A stretch of DNA of 34,308 nucleotides from Pseudonocardia sp. 73-21 (GTDB lineage: Bacteria; Actinomycetota; Actinomycetes; Mycobacteriales; Pseudonocardiaceae): positions 1-34,308 of the forward strand of contig NZ_MKVV01000101.1 of NCBI RefSeq assembly GCF_001899645.1, given 5' to 3'. The translations under genes and the position numbers were made by a program. Below are positions 24,656 through 33,066 of this stretch, one piece after another; the first letter of the stretch is position 1; every line of letters starts with the position of its first letter. The notes under the pieces are model-generated. The model was not told the origin of the DNA, did not search any database, and saw only the letters and a list, made by a program, of their open reading frames with translations.

Positions 24656-25348
24656 TCAGTACTCGATCTCCAGACCGTCGCTGACGCCGTACTCGATCAG
24701 CAGACGGTTGGAGACCTCAGTGACGCCGGCTGCGGCCCAGCAGGCCTCCTCGGCGTCCTGGGACTCGGCCCAGGACCGCACCGTCCCCTCGAGGGTGACC
24801 AGCCCGCCGGCGGCGGTGGTCACGGTGACGTCCCGGCTGTCGATCCGGGCGTGGCGCACGAACGCGGCCGTGATCGCCGCCTCCACCCCGGATGCCATCG
24901 CGACCGGCCGGATCCTGACGAGGTTGAGCACCCCGGTGACGCCCCTGGTGCGGTGGACGGTGCGTTCCGCGGCCACCCACTGGTGGCGCGAGTCCACCCC
25001 GCCGGACAGGGTCACGACGTGGTCGTGCACCGAGGCCTGCACGGACTCCGGCACATCGACCGCACGCCTGAGCGCCTCGCCGGCCTCCCGGGCGATGTCG
25101 CTGTCGTTGGTACCGCCGGTGACGCGCACCGTGATCTCCTGCGCGATCGCGGTGACGCCGTGCACGCGCTGCACGGCGTTGGCCGCGAGCAGCTTCTCCG
25201 GGTAGGTGGCGACCTCGCCCGACAGCGTCACGGCTCCCCCGTCGACGCTCACACCGATGTGGGTGCTGTCGACACCCGGGGTCCATTCCAGCTCCTGGAC
25301 GACGGCGCTCTTCAGGTCCGCGTCCGGTCCGCTCGGTGTCGAGGTCAT
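24656..25348 (-). CDS. BON-domain protein, three BON repeats
   Basis: This 230-residue protein is built from three BON domains (about 8-75, 80-148, 152-222). Each has the pattern of a helix, then VTLSG or VTLEG, then a second helix and a short strand. Examples are GGAVTLSGEVATYPEKLLAA, HVVTLSGGVDSRHQWVAAE and GLVTLEGTVRSWAESQDAEE. There is no signal peptide or lipobox, so it is probably cytoplasmic, unlike E. coli OsmY. BON proteins are thought to bind phospholipid or act in stress. The ATG at 25348 is preceded by GAGAGG. It is divergent from gntK across tandem DevR-like boxes, which suggests hypoxic or redox control. Confidence 0.92.
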   Translation of the reverse strand: MTSTPSGPDADLKSAVVQELEWTPGVDSTHIGVSVDGGAVTLSGEVATYPEKLLAANAVQRVHGVTAIAQEITVRVTGGTNDSDIAREAGEALRRAVDVPESVQASVHDHVVTLSGGVDSRHQWVAAERTVHRTRGVTGVLNLVRIRPVAMASGVEAAITAAFVRHARIDSRDVTVTTAAGGLVTLEGTVRSWAESQDAEEACWAAAGVTEVSNRLLIEYGVSDGLEIEY

Positions 25349-25441
25349 CGTCCGACCCTCTCCGCGGAACGGGCCGGGCGACAGTGCTGAAGGTCCCCGG
25401 ATCCGTCGTGACCCGCCTGCCCGCCCTGCGTGGAGGCCGTG

Positions 25442-25480
25442 AAGGGCCCAATGGCCTTACCTGGCGGGCCCGGAGGCCCT
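25442..25480. promoter_or_regulatory. Tandem DevR/DosR/OsdR-like boxes
   Basis: AAGGGCC-CAAT-GGCCTT (25442-25458) and GGGCC-CGGA-GGCCC (25466-25479) share the GGGCC-N4-GGCCY layout of the Streptomyces OsdR and mycobacterial DevR sites as I know them. They are 22 bases apart start to start, two turns of the helix, as in tandem DevR sites. They lie 94-132 bases upstream of the BON gene and 109-147 bases upstream of gntK. Activation of the BON gene is the likeliest role. Confidence 0.55.
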
Positions 25481-25588
25481 CGGGAGCGACCGGCCACGGG
25501 TCTAAGGTGCGTGTGATCTCACCGGCTCCTGACCTCGGTCGGCTCCCACGTCCCTGGACGGGACGTCGCGGGCGACGAGGAGCGGGCG

Positions 25589-26119
25589 ATGAGTGCACGG
25601 GTGCTGGTGGTCATGGGCGTGTCAGGATGCGGGAAGTCGACGGTCGCGGCCCTGCTGGCCGGTCGTGAGGGCTGGGCCTTCGAGGAGGGCGACTCCCTGC
25701 ATCCGCAGTCCAACGTCGAGAAGATGCGCGCCGGACATCCCCTCACCGACACCGACCGCGAGCCGTGGCTCGCGAAGGTGGCCGCCTGGCTCGAGGGGCA
25801 ACTCGACGCGGGCCGCAACGGCGTCATCACCTGCTCCGCCCTCAAGCGCTCCTACCGCGACGTCCTCGACCGTCGCCACCGCGGCGTCGTCTTCGTGTAC
25901 CTCGCGGGCGACCAGACGACCATCGCCGCCCGGCTCGCGGTGCGCCACGGCCACTTCATGCCCCCCGGCCTCCTGCAGAGCCAGTTCGACAGCCTCGAGG
26001 AACCCACGTCCGACGAGCCCGTCATCCGGGTGGACATCGGCCCCGCCCCCGAGGTGATCGTCCAGCACATCGTCGATCAGCTGGATCCGGCACCGAGCAC
26101 CGACGGAGCACCTTCATGA
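25589..26119 (+). CDS. gntK: Gluconokinase
   Basis: This 176-residue P-loop kinase phosphorylates D-gluconate to 6-phosphogluconate, feeding the pentose phosphate pathway. The Walker A is MGVSGCGKSTVAALLA at 9-24. The substrate region EGDSLHPQSNVEKMRAGHPL and the lid-type CSALKRSYRDVL are typical of GntK. RHGHFMPPGLLQSQFDSLEE matches the family C-terminal block. GAGGAG precedes the ATG at 25589. The stop overlaps the permease start (ATGA), so uptake and phosphorylation are coupled. No GntR repressor is adjacent; DevR-like boxes lie upstream. Confidence 0.96.
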   Translation: MSARVLVVMGVSGCGKSTVAALLAGREGWAFEEGDSLHPQSNVEKMRAGHPLTDTDREPWLAKVAAWLEGQLDAGRNGVITCSALKRSYRDVLDRRHRGVVFVYLAGDQTTIAARLAVRHGHFMPPGLLQSQFDSLEEPTSDEPVIRVDIGPAPEVIVQHIVDQLDPAPSTDGAPS

Positions 26120-27567
26120 GCGGCAACTCACTCGACACCGTCACCGACCAGATGCACCAGCCATGGGCCGCGCACGACACCCAGGTGCTCGTCGTCGCCG
26201 CCGTCGGCATCGCACTGGTCGTGGTGCTGATCGTCTGGGTGAAGCTGCACGCCTTCCTCGCCCTGACGATCAGCTCGCTGCTGGTGGGCATCTTCTCCGG
26301 GATCAGCCTCACGACGGTCACGACCTCGTTCGAGACCGGCGTCGGCGGGGTGCTCGGCTACGTCGGGGTGCTCATCGCACTGGGAGCCATGCTCGGCAAG
26401 CTGCTCGGCGACTCCGGCGGCGCGGACCGGATCGTCGACACACTGCTGCGCGGCCGACCGGCCACGCTGCCGTGGAAGATGGCCCTGATCGCGGTGATCA
26501 TCGGCATCCCGATGTTCTTCGAGGTCGGCCTCGTGCTGCTGGTGCCGGTCGTCATGCTCGCGGTGCGGCGCTCCGGCGGGCGCGCCATGCTGCTCGGGAT
26601 CCCCGCACTGGCCGGGCTGTCGGTGCTGCACGGGTTCATCCCGCCCCACCCCGGTCCCGTCGCGGCGATCGGGATCCTGCACGCCGACATCGGCATCACG
26701 CTCGCGCTCGGTCTGGTCGTCGCCCTCCCGACCGTCGCGGTGTGCGGGCCGCTGTTCGGCCGCCTCGCCGCACGGTGGGTGCCCATCGGCGCGGCCGGCG
26801 CCGCGCTCGCCTTCGCCGGACCGGCCCCCGCGGAACCGACCGGTGGATCCGGCCCGGGAGCGCAGGCCGCCGGAGCCACACCGGACGCGCCGGCACGCCG
26901 CGTCCCGGCCTTCGGATGGACGCTGGCCACGGTGCTGTCCCCGGTGGTGCTCATGCTCGCGCGGGCGGCCGCCGACCTGTGGATCGCGCCGGGCACCCCC
27001 GCCTACATGGTGCTCGGGTTCGTCGGCGACCCCGTGGTCGCGCTGCTCATCGCCGTGCTCCTGGCCATGATCACGTTCGGCACCGCCGTCGGCTTCACCG
27101 CCGCGGCGCTGCAGAAGAGCATCGGAGCCAGCCTGCTCCCGATCGTCGGGGTCCTGCTGATCGTCGGCGCCGGTGGCGGCTTCAAGCAGGTGCTCGTCGA
27201 CGGGGGCACGGGCACGGCCGTCGGCAAGATCGCCGTGGCGGCCAGCCTCTCGGCCCTGGTGCTCGGCTGGATGGTCGCGGTCCTGATCCGGGTGGCGACC
27301 GGGTCGGCGACGGTGGCCACCGTGACTGCGGCCGGCATCGTCGCACCGCTCGCGGCGGGCCTCCCACCGGCCCAACTGGCCCTCGTTGTGCTCGCGGTGG
27401 GCGCCGGCTCGCTGTTCTTCTCCCACGTCAACGACGCCGGCTTCTGGCTGGTCAAGGAGTACTTCGGGATGACCGTGTGGGAGACGATCAAGACCTGGTC
27501 GGTGATGGAGACCCTGATCTCGGTGATGGGTCTCGGGCTGACGGTGCTGCTCTCGACCGTCGTGTAG
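26116..27567 (+). CDS. gntP: GntP-family gluconate permease
   Basis: This 483-residue integral membrane transporter of the GntP family takes up gluconate by proton symport. About 12 hydrophobic segments are visible, beginning VLVVAAVGIALVVVLIVWVK. Family motifs include GIPMFFEVGLVLLVPVV, LHGFIPPHPGPVAAIG, LIVGAGGGFKQVL and FFSHVNDAGFWLVKEYFGM. The central loop (about residues 235-265) is longer and Pro/Gly/Ala-rich compared with enterobacterial GntP. The ATG at 26116 overlaps the gntK stop. The gene ends 20 bases before the convergent mgtA stop, with a small 6-bp hairpin between them. Confidence 0.96.
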   Translation: MSGNSLDTVTDQMHQPWAAHDTQVLVVAAVGIALVVVLIVWVKLHAFLALTISSLLVGIFSGISLTTVTTSFETGVGGVLGYVGVLIALGAMLGKLLGDSGGADRIVDTLLRGRPATLPWKMALIAVIIGIPMFFEVGLVLLVPVVMLAVRRSGGRAMLLGIPALAGLSVLHGFIPPHPGPVAAIGILHADIGITLALGLVVALPTVAVCGPLFGRLAARWVPIGAAGAALAFAGPAPAEPTGGSGPGAQAAGATPDAPARRVPAFGWTLATVLSPVVLMLARAAADLWIAPGTPAYMVLGFVGDPVVALLIAVLLAMITFGTAVGFTAAALQKSIGASLLPIVGVLLIVGAGGGFKQVLVDGGTGTAVGKIAVAASLSALVLGWMVAVLIRVATGSATVATVTAAGIVAPLAAGLPPAQLALVVLAVGAGSLFFSHVNDAGFWLVKEYFGMTVWETIKTWSVMETLISVMGLGLTVLLSTVV

Positions 27568-27586
27568 GCACTCGTTGCCGACGTCG

Positions 27587-30244
27587 TCAGGCGCTGACGC
27601 TGAACCGTGCGGCCCGCCGGTCCACGCGGTGCCGGTGGCCCCGGCGGCGCACGAACGGCAGGTGCCCGTCCGGTTCGGCGAAGAAGAGGCGCTTCGCCAG
27701 CTCGATCAGCACCAGGTAGGCGACGACCATGCCGACCAGGGCGAGGAAGAACCCCAGCGGCAGCGGCGCGAAACCCAGCACTCCCGCCAGCGGCGACAGC
27801 GGCAGGGCGACCCCGGCCGCGACCGTGGCCAGAGCGGCGACAAGCAGCGGCGTGCTCGGGCGGCTGCGCGTGAAGGGGCTGCGCCGGGTTCGGATCGCGA
27901 AGATCACCAGCGTCTGGGTGGCGAGGGACTCGGCGAACCAGCCGGCCCGGAACAGGTCCGGTCCGGCGTGGAAGACGCCGAGCATCAGGGCGAAGGTGAG
28001 GAAGTCGAACACGCTGCTGATCGGGCCGAAGAACACCATGAAGCGGCGGATGAAGCCGAGGTCCCAGTGTGACGGGGCACGCAGTTGCTCCTCGTCCACC
28101 CGGTCGGTCGGGATGGTGAGCTGCCCGGCGTCGTAGAGCAGGTTGTTGAGCAGGATCTGGCCGGGCAGCATCGGCAGGAACGGCAGCACCGCCGAGGCGG
28201 CCGCGGCGCTGAACATGTTCCCGAAGTTGCTGCTGGTGCCCATCAGCACGTACTTGATCGTGTTGGCGAAGATCCGCCGGCCCTCGCTGACGCCGTCGGC
28301 GAGCACCCCGAGGTCCTTCTCGAGCAGGACGACATCGGCGGCGTCCTTCGCGACGTCGGTGGCCGAGTCCACGCTGATCCCGATGTCCGCCGCGTGCAGG
28401 GCCAGCGCGTCGTTGACGCCGTCACCGAGGAACCCGATCGCCCGCCCGCTGTGGCGCAGCAACCTCACCAGCCGGGCCTTCTGTTCGGGACTGACGCGGG
28501 CGAAGATCGTCGTCACCGCCGCTGCGGCGATGAGCGCGTCGTCGTCCATCGGGTCGATCTCGGCGCCGGTGAGGGTGCCACCGGTGTCGAGCCCGAGGTC
28601 GGCGCAGACCTTCTCCGCGACCAGCGGGTTGTCGCCGGTGCAGACCTTGACGGTGATCCCGAGCGCCGCGAGACGACGCAGGGAGGCTGCGGCGGCCGTC
28701 TTGGGGCGGTCGAGGAAGACGAGGAACCCGGCGAGGGTCAGGTCCCGCTCGTCAGCGGGGGTCGGGACGGTCAGCCCCGCCGCCGCACGGGTGGCGACGG
28801 CCACCACCCGGCTGCCGTCGGCGAACTGCGCGGCCAGGGTGGCCGCGGCGGCGGGCGGGACGTCCACGCACCGGCCGAGGACCGCCTCGGGTGCCCCCTT
28901 GACCACCAGCCGTGCGTCACCGCCGGGCCCGGTCACCACGGCCGAGGTCATGCGTCGCTCGTGGTCGAAGGGCAACAGGCCGCTCCGGGTGTAGCCCGCG
29001 GTGGCGCCGCCCGCGGCCGGCGTGCTCCACAGGGCCGCGTCCAGCGGGTTCCCGCCGACGGCGTCGGCGGGGAACCCGGCGACCGCCGGATCGGTCTCGG
29101 TCGAGAGCAGGCCGAGCTGCAGGACGCCCGACGAGGAGGCGCCGGTGGGGTCGAGGGCGGCGGTGAAGGTGATCCGGCCCTCGGTCAGGGTGCCGGTCTT
29201 GTCGGTGACGAGGACGTCCATGTCGCCGAGGTCCTCGATGCACACCAGGCGCTTGACCAGCACCTTCCGCTGCGCGAGCTTCCGGGAACCGGTGGCGAGC
29301 CCGGTGCTCACCACGGCCGGCAGCAGTTGCGGGGTGATCCCGACCGCGATGGCCAGGGAGAACAGGATCGACTCGATCAGGGGCCGCTGGAGCACCAGGT
29401 TCGCGACCAGGATGAGACCGGTCAGCGCGACGGCGACCTGCAGCAGGAGCACGGAGAACCGCCGCAGCCCGGTCTGGAAGTCGGTCTCGAGCTGGCGCTC
29501 CCCCAGGCCGACCGCGATCCGCCCGAACTCCGCGTCCGCGCCGGTCGCCACGACCACACCGGTACCGCTGCCGGCGTGCACGACGGTGCCCATGAACGCG
29601 CACGAGCTCAGGTCCCCCAGCGCCGATCCGGCCGCAACGGGCCCGATCGCCTTGCCCGCCGGGAGCGACTCACCGGTGAGCACGCTCTCGTCGCACTCCA
29701 GACCGGTGACCGATAGCAGCCGCAGGTCCGCCGGGACGACCTCGCCGAGTCGGAGCCGCACGACGTCGCCGGGGACCAGCTCCGTTACGTCGACCTCGTT
29801 CGGGTGTGCGCTCCGCACGACCACGGCCCGGTGCGTGACCCGCGAGTGCAGCGCATCGGTGGCGCGCGCGGCCCGGTACTCGTTGACGAACCCCAACCCG
29901 ACGCTGGCCACGAGGATGACGCCGATGACCACGGTGTCGGTGCGCTGGCCCAGGAAGAACGAGACGGTCGCGGTCACCGCGAGCAGGATCAGCACCGGGC
30001 TGCGCAACTGCCGCCCCAGGATCCGCCAGGGTTGCGGATGGTGGGTGCGTACCGCGTTGGGGCCCTGCACTGCCAGCCGACGTCCGGCTTCCTCGGCACC
30101 CAGTCCGGCGGCCCTGCTGTCGAGCCGCACCAGGACGTCGTCGGCCGGGAGGGCCGCGGCCTCCACCACCGCGACGCCCAGGGCGGCGGATCCGCCGCGG
30201 GAACCATCCGGCCGGGGCACCCGCGCCCGGGTACCGGCTGTCAC
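27587..30244 (-). CDS. mgtA: Magnesium-translocating P-type ATPase (MgtA/MgtB type)
   Basis: This 885-residue P-type ATPase of the IIIB class imports Mg2+ at the cell membrane. The actuator motif TGES is in CDESVLTGESLPAGKA, the phosphorylated Asp is in VTDKTGTLTEG, and the hinge is GDGVNDALAL. Near the sixth to eighth helices, SNFGNMFSAAAASAVLPFLP and ILLNNLLYD are diagnostic of Mg2+ ATPases. All catalytic residues are present and the length is normal. The GTG at 30244 overlaps the stop of the alcohol dehydrogenase gene (GTGA). It is last in the whiB operon. Its N-terminal 40 residues are unconserved. In actinobacterial dormancy regulons a P-type ATPase (CtpF) is often linked to similar stress genes. 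Confidence 0.96.
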   Translation of the reverse strand: MTAGTRARVPRPDGSRGGSAALGVAVVEAAALPADDVLVRLDSRAAGLGAEEAGRRLAVQGPNAVRTHHPQPWRILGRQLRSPVLILLAVTATVSFFLGQRTDTVVIGVILVASVGLGFVNEYRAARATDALHSRVTHRAVVVRSAHPNEVDVTELVPGDVVRLRLGEVVPADLRLLSVTGLECDESVLTGESLPAGKAIGPVAAGSALGDLSSCAFMGTVVHAGSGTGVVVATGADAEFGRIAVGLGERQLETDFQTGLRRFSVLLLQVAVALTGLILVANLVLQRPLIESILFSLAIAVGITPQLLPAVVSTGLATGSRKLAQRKVLVKRLVCIEDLGDMDVLVTDKTGTLTEGRITFTAALDPTGASSSGVLQLGLLSTETDPAVAGFPADAVGGNPLDAALWSTPAAGGATAGYTRSGLLPFDHERRMTSAVVTGPGGDARLVVKGAPEAVLGRCVDVPPAAAATLAAQFADGSRVVAVATRAAAGLTVPTPADERDLTLAGFLVFLDRPKTAAAASLRRLAALGITVKVCTGDNPLVAEKVCADLGLDTGGTLTGAEIDPMDDDALIAAAAVTTIFARVSPEQKARLVRLLRHSGRAIGFLGDGVNDALALHAADIGISVDSATDVAKDAADVVLLEKDLGVLADGVSEGRRIFANTIKYVLMGTSSNFGNMFSAAAASAVLPFLPMLPGQILLNNLLYDAGQLTIPTDRVDEEQLRAPSHWDLGFIRRFMVFFGPISSVFDFLTFALMLGVFHAGPDLFRAGWFAESLATQTLVIFAIRTRRSPFTRSRPSTPLLVAALATVAAGVALPLSPLAGVLGFAPLPLGFFLALVGMVVAYLVLIELAKRLFFAEPDGHLPFVRRRGHRHRVDRRAARFSVSA

Positions 30245-31086
30245 GGCTCGGGGGGCCCGACGAGTACCGCCGCACCGTCGAAACGGCCGGCCTTGAGGTC
30301 CTGCAGCGCCTGCTGGGCGCCCGCGAGCGGGTAGCGGTGCCTCGTGGGCCGCAGGCCGTACCGGGCGGCGAGGTCGAGGAACTCGACGCCGTCACGACGG
30401 GTGTTGGCGGTGACGCTGCGGATCTCCTTCTCGTAGAACAGCTCGTGCTCGTAGTCCAGCGGCGGCGTGTCGGTCACGTGGACCGTGGCCCCCTGGGCCA
30501 GCGTGAGCTGGGCGCAGAGGTGGGCGCTGCCCCCGAAGCCGTAGAGCCCGAGCCGCCCACCCGTGGGCAGCCCGGCCCGCACCAGCGCGCGGTAGCCGAT
30601 GATCCCGGCGCACAGCAGCACCGCCATACCCGGGTCCGCGAAGGCCGCGGGCAGGCGGTAGGCGAACGCGGCGGGGACGGTGACGTACTCGGCGTAGTCA
30701 CCGTCGGCGTCCCAGCCGTTGTACTGCGAGGACGGGCACAGGTTCTCCGCGCCGCGCAGGCAGTAGACGCACGTGCCGCAGGTCCGGCGCAGCCAGGCCA
30801 TCCCGACCAGGTCACCGGGTGCGAAGGCCGCGACGTCGGTCCCGAGGCCGACGACGTCGCCGACGACCTCGTGGCCCGGCGTCACGTGCGCCCGGTGAAC
30901 GGGCAGGTCGCCCTCGCTCACGTGCAGGTCGGTCCGGCAGACGCCGCACGCCCACACGCGCAGGAGCAGCTCGTCGGGCCCCGGCCGCGGGACCGGCCTG
31001 CGCCCGTAGACCAACGGACCGGTCTCGATCGGGCCCGGCTCGCCGACCGTCCAGGCGTTCATCCCGGCCGGGATCCCGGGCGTCAT
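30241..31086 (-). CDS. Zinc-dependent alcohol dehydrogenase with apparent internal deletion
   Basis: This 281-residue member of the MDR zinc alcohol dehydrogenases has catalytic zinc ligands Cys50 (ACGVCRTDLH), His71 (PGHEVVG) and Cys159. Structural zinc cysteines 103, 106, 109 and 117 are in CGTCVYCLRGAENLC. The coenzyme fold begins GLYGFGGSAHLCAQL. After GATVHV (about residue 204, near 30475) the sequence jumps directly to TDTPPLDYEHELFYEKEIRS. In relatives that block follows the second half of the Rossmann fold, and the usual length is 330-350 residues. About 55-60 residues seem to be deleted in frame, which probably destroys NAD(P) binding. The ATG at 31086 overlaps the hydrolase's ancestral stop. 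Confidence 0.8.
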   Translation of the reverse strand: MTPGIPAGMNAWTVGEPGPIETGPLVYGRRPVPRPGPDELLLRVWACGVCRTDLHVSEGDLPVHRAHVTPGHEVVGDVVGLGTDVAAFAPGDLVGMAWLRRTCGTCVYCLRGAENLCPSSQYNGWDADGDYAEYVTVPAAFAYRLPAAFADPGMAVLLCAGIIGYRALVRAGLPTGGRLGLYGFGGSAHLCAQLTLAQGATVHVTDTPPLDYEHELFYEKEIRSVTANTRRDGVEFLDLAARYGLRPTRHRYPLAGAQQALQDLKAGRFDGAAVLVGPPEP

Positions 31087-31926
31087 GCCGGCACCGGCCG
31101 CGTGTCGGCCGGCTGCCGTCGCAGCGACTGCAGATCGGCGTGTGCGGGCGCGGTGGTGGCGAGGAAGTCGGCCAGCACCCGGGCGAACCGCAGCGGCTGC
31201 TCGGTGTGCGGGACGTGCCCGGCGTCGTCGAAGACCTCGAGCCGGCTGCCCGGCAGCAGGCCGTGCGGTGTGCGCGACCGGGATGATCGCGTCGCGGGCT
31301 CCGCCGACGAGCAGCACCGGTATCTCGCGCAGCAGGTAGAGCCGCTCGGTGCCGTCGAGCCGCTGGCCCGACCAGTTCAGGGTCCCCCGCACGGTCTGCG
31401 CGAACGCGCCCCGGGCCCCGTGGTCGGCGAAGGAGGTGAAGGCGCCCATCAGGCCGTCGAGCTCCGACACGGACACCGCCGGCACCAGCGGGAGGAGCAG
31501 CCGGGTGAGCCGCACCAGCTCGGGGAACTGGTAGGCGAACTGCATCGCGACACCGCCACCGAACGAGTGCCCGACGATCGTCGCCCCGTCCAGGCCGAGT
31601 GTGACGAGCAGGTCCCGCAGCCCCGCCGCGTAGGCGCCCAACGAGTAGTCGCCCGACGGGGATTTCGCCGAGCGGCTGTGCCCGAGCAGGTCGGGCGCGA
31701 TCACGTGGGCGTGGGCGCCCAGCAGCTCCACGGTCCGCGTCCAGGTCGCGGAGCTGCTGGCCAGGCCGTGCAGCAACGCCACAACCGGCCCGCCGCGCTC
31801 CGCACCCGCCTCCAGGAACGTGACCTCCCGGCCGTGCAGCCGGATCGTCCGGCGCAGCACCGCGACCGGCAGAGGCCGCTCGACCGGGGCGCCCCGGAGC
31901 GGGCGGTGGTCCGTGTCGGCGCTCAT
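31083..31926 (-). pseudogene. Alpha/beta hydrolase with C-terminal frameshift
   Basis: From the ATG at 31926 the protein is a clear alpha/beta hydrolase: HGREVTFLEAG, VALLHGLASSSATW (oxyanion region), DLLGHSRSAK, and nucleophile elbow VGHSFGGGVAMQFA. After IPVAHT (near 31265-31280) the frame is lost. The missing C-terminus is found in another frame as HGLLPGSRLEVFDDAGHVPH with the catalytic His, then EQPLRFARVLADFL, ending at a TGA that overlaps the next gene's ATG. A 2-base deletion (or equivalent) explains this. As the sequence stands, the frame runs on into the alcohol dehydrogenase, giving a possible 561-residue fusion. A sequencing error is an alternative. Confidence 0.75.
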
Positions 31927-32576
31927 CGGTCGCTGCTCAGGTAGCGGCCCGGATCGCTCGCGGCCCTCGCCCCGGTGTCGATCCAGCGACCGAACCCCGC
32001 GTGGTCACGACTCTCCAGTTCGTCGAGCAGCTCCCGGCGCCGGCTCACGACCTCGGCGTGTCCGGGGCCGTACGGCGTCGCGATGAGGACCAGATAGCTG
32101 CGCCGCCACGCCAGGCACAGCTCGGCGACCGACAGATCCGCAGCGGCGACACGGGGTCCGGGCTCCGCCCCGCCGGCCGCCGGTTCCTGCCCGATCTGCT
32201 CGTCCCGGACCGCCGTCACCGGCCGGACAGGGCGCCGGATCCGGCACCACAGCCATGGCCCGATCGCGAGGGCCAGCACGATGATCACCGGACCGCTCAC
32301 GGTGCCGAGCACGAGCACCATCCCCGTGACCACGGCGCAGACCCCGACCGTGGCCAGTCCGGCGAGCACGACCGAGTCGCACAGCACGGGCGTCGGGACA
32401 GATCGGCCTGCTCCCCGTTCCAGATTCCGCAGATGTACCCCGCCTCCGAGGATCGCACCGAGCACGACCGAACACAGCAACTGCGACGGCGCCACGACCA
32501 GACCGATCACACCGACCGCGACCAGCACCAGAGCGGCCGCCGCGGCCGCGGCCCGCGTAACGCTGCGCCGCTTCAC
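31923..32576 (-). CDS. Membrane protein of unknown function, 217 residues
   Basis: The GTG at 32576 overlaps the whiB stop (GTGA), and the gene's own stop overlaps the hydrolase ATG, so it sits inside a coupled operon. Two hydrophobic hairpins are visible (about 12-50 and 70-105), ending in ALAIGPWLWCRIRRPVRPV. A cytoplasmic tail follows with LSVAELCLAWRRSYLVLIA, GHAEVVSRRRELLDELESRD and HAGFGRWIDTGARAASDPGR. The tail is characteristic and conserved-looking, but I cannot name the family. The longer upstream open frame overlaps whiB and is rejected. Confidence 0.75.
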   Translation of the reverse strand: MKRRSVTRAAAAAAALVLVAVGVIGLVVAPSQLLCSVVLGAILGGGVHLRNLERGAGRSVPTPVLCDSVVLAGLATVGVCAVVTGMVLVLGTVSGPVIIVLALAIGPWLWCRIRRPVRPVTAVRDEQIGQEPAAGGAEPGPRVAAADLSVAELCLAWRRSYLVLIATPYGPGHAEVVSRRRELLDELESRDHAGFGRWIDTGARAASDPGRYLSSDR

Positions 32577-32884
32577 GATCGCCTGCCCGGGGCCGGGACG
32601 CGTGGCACGTTCGGCCGTCGTGACCTCACCGCTCCCACGCGCAGAGCACGGCGCTGCTCCTCGTCCAGCCCGCCCCAGACCCCGACGTCCTCGCCTGCGG
32701 ACAGCGCCCAGTTCAGGCAGGATCCGCTCACCGGGCAGCGGGAGCACACCGTCATGGCCTCCTCGATCTGGGCACGCGCCGGGCCGCTGACCCCGATCGG
32801 GAAGAACAACTCCGGATCCTCCTCACGACACCCGGCGCGGTGTCGCCAGTCGTCGATGGCCGGCTCCTGCCGGGTGAACGACAT
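32573..32884 (-). CDS. WhiB-family Fe-S regulator 1
   Basis: This 103-residue Wbl protein has four cluster-binding cysteines, Cys19, Cys47, Cys50 and Cys56 (AGCREEDPELFFP; VCSRCPVSGSCLNWAL). The G-V-W-G-G turn (68-72) is followed by a basic tail, RVGAVRSRRPNVPR, for DNA contact. Wbl proteins bind a [4Fe-4S] cluster that reacts with NO or O2 and usually act through sigma factor. The ATG at 32884 overlaps the stop of a 60-codon ORF by one base (TGATG). It heads a minus-strand operon with a membrane protein, hydrolase, alcohol dehydrogenase and mgtA. Confidence 0.95.
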   Translation of the reverse strand: MSFTRQEPAIDDWRHRAGCREEDPELFFPIGVSGPARAQIEEAMTVCSRCPVSGSCLNWALSAGEDVGVWGGLDEEQRRALRVGAVRSRRPNVPRVPAPGRRS

Positions 32885-33066
32885 CAGAGGTGCACGCGGT
32901 GTCGGCAGACAGCGAGCGCAGCGACCCGACGAACGAGGATCTCGCCGGCCGGTGGCGGGCTGGACGGGGTCTCGCACGGGCACCACGCGGCCAGCAGGCC
33001 GGGTCCCCTGGTGATGGGCGCCAGCAGTGTCTGTGTCGCTGCGTCGGGCGCTGTTCGTCCTGACAT
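32884..33066 (-). CDS. Possible 60-residue ORF coupled to whiB 1
   Basis: An ATG at 33066 preceded by GAGGA opens a 60-codon frame that ends exactly at the whiB start (TGATG). It contains PGLLAAWCPCETPSSPPPAG and a basic C-terminus with cysteines (LAVCRHRVHL). No domain is recognised. The coupling geometry is the main evidence; the composition is only moderately protein-like. Confidence 0.35.
   Translation of the reverse strand: MSGRTAPDAATQTLLAPITRGPGLLAAWCPCETPSSPPPAGEILVRRVAALAVCRHRVHL

Noticed and set aside
27585..27599. CGTCAG-GCG-CTGACG as terminator between gntP and mgtA
   Set aside because: Only a 6-bp stem with a 3-base loop, and it overlaps the mgtA stop codon; not convincing as a terminator.
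28085..29716. 543-codon plus-strand frame antisense to mgtA
   Set aside because: Composition typical of antisense shadows; the minus strand encodes a complete P-type ATPase.
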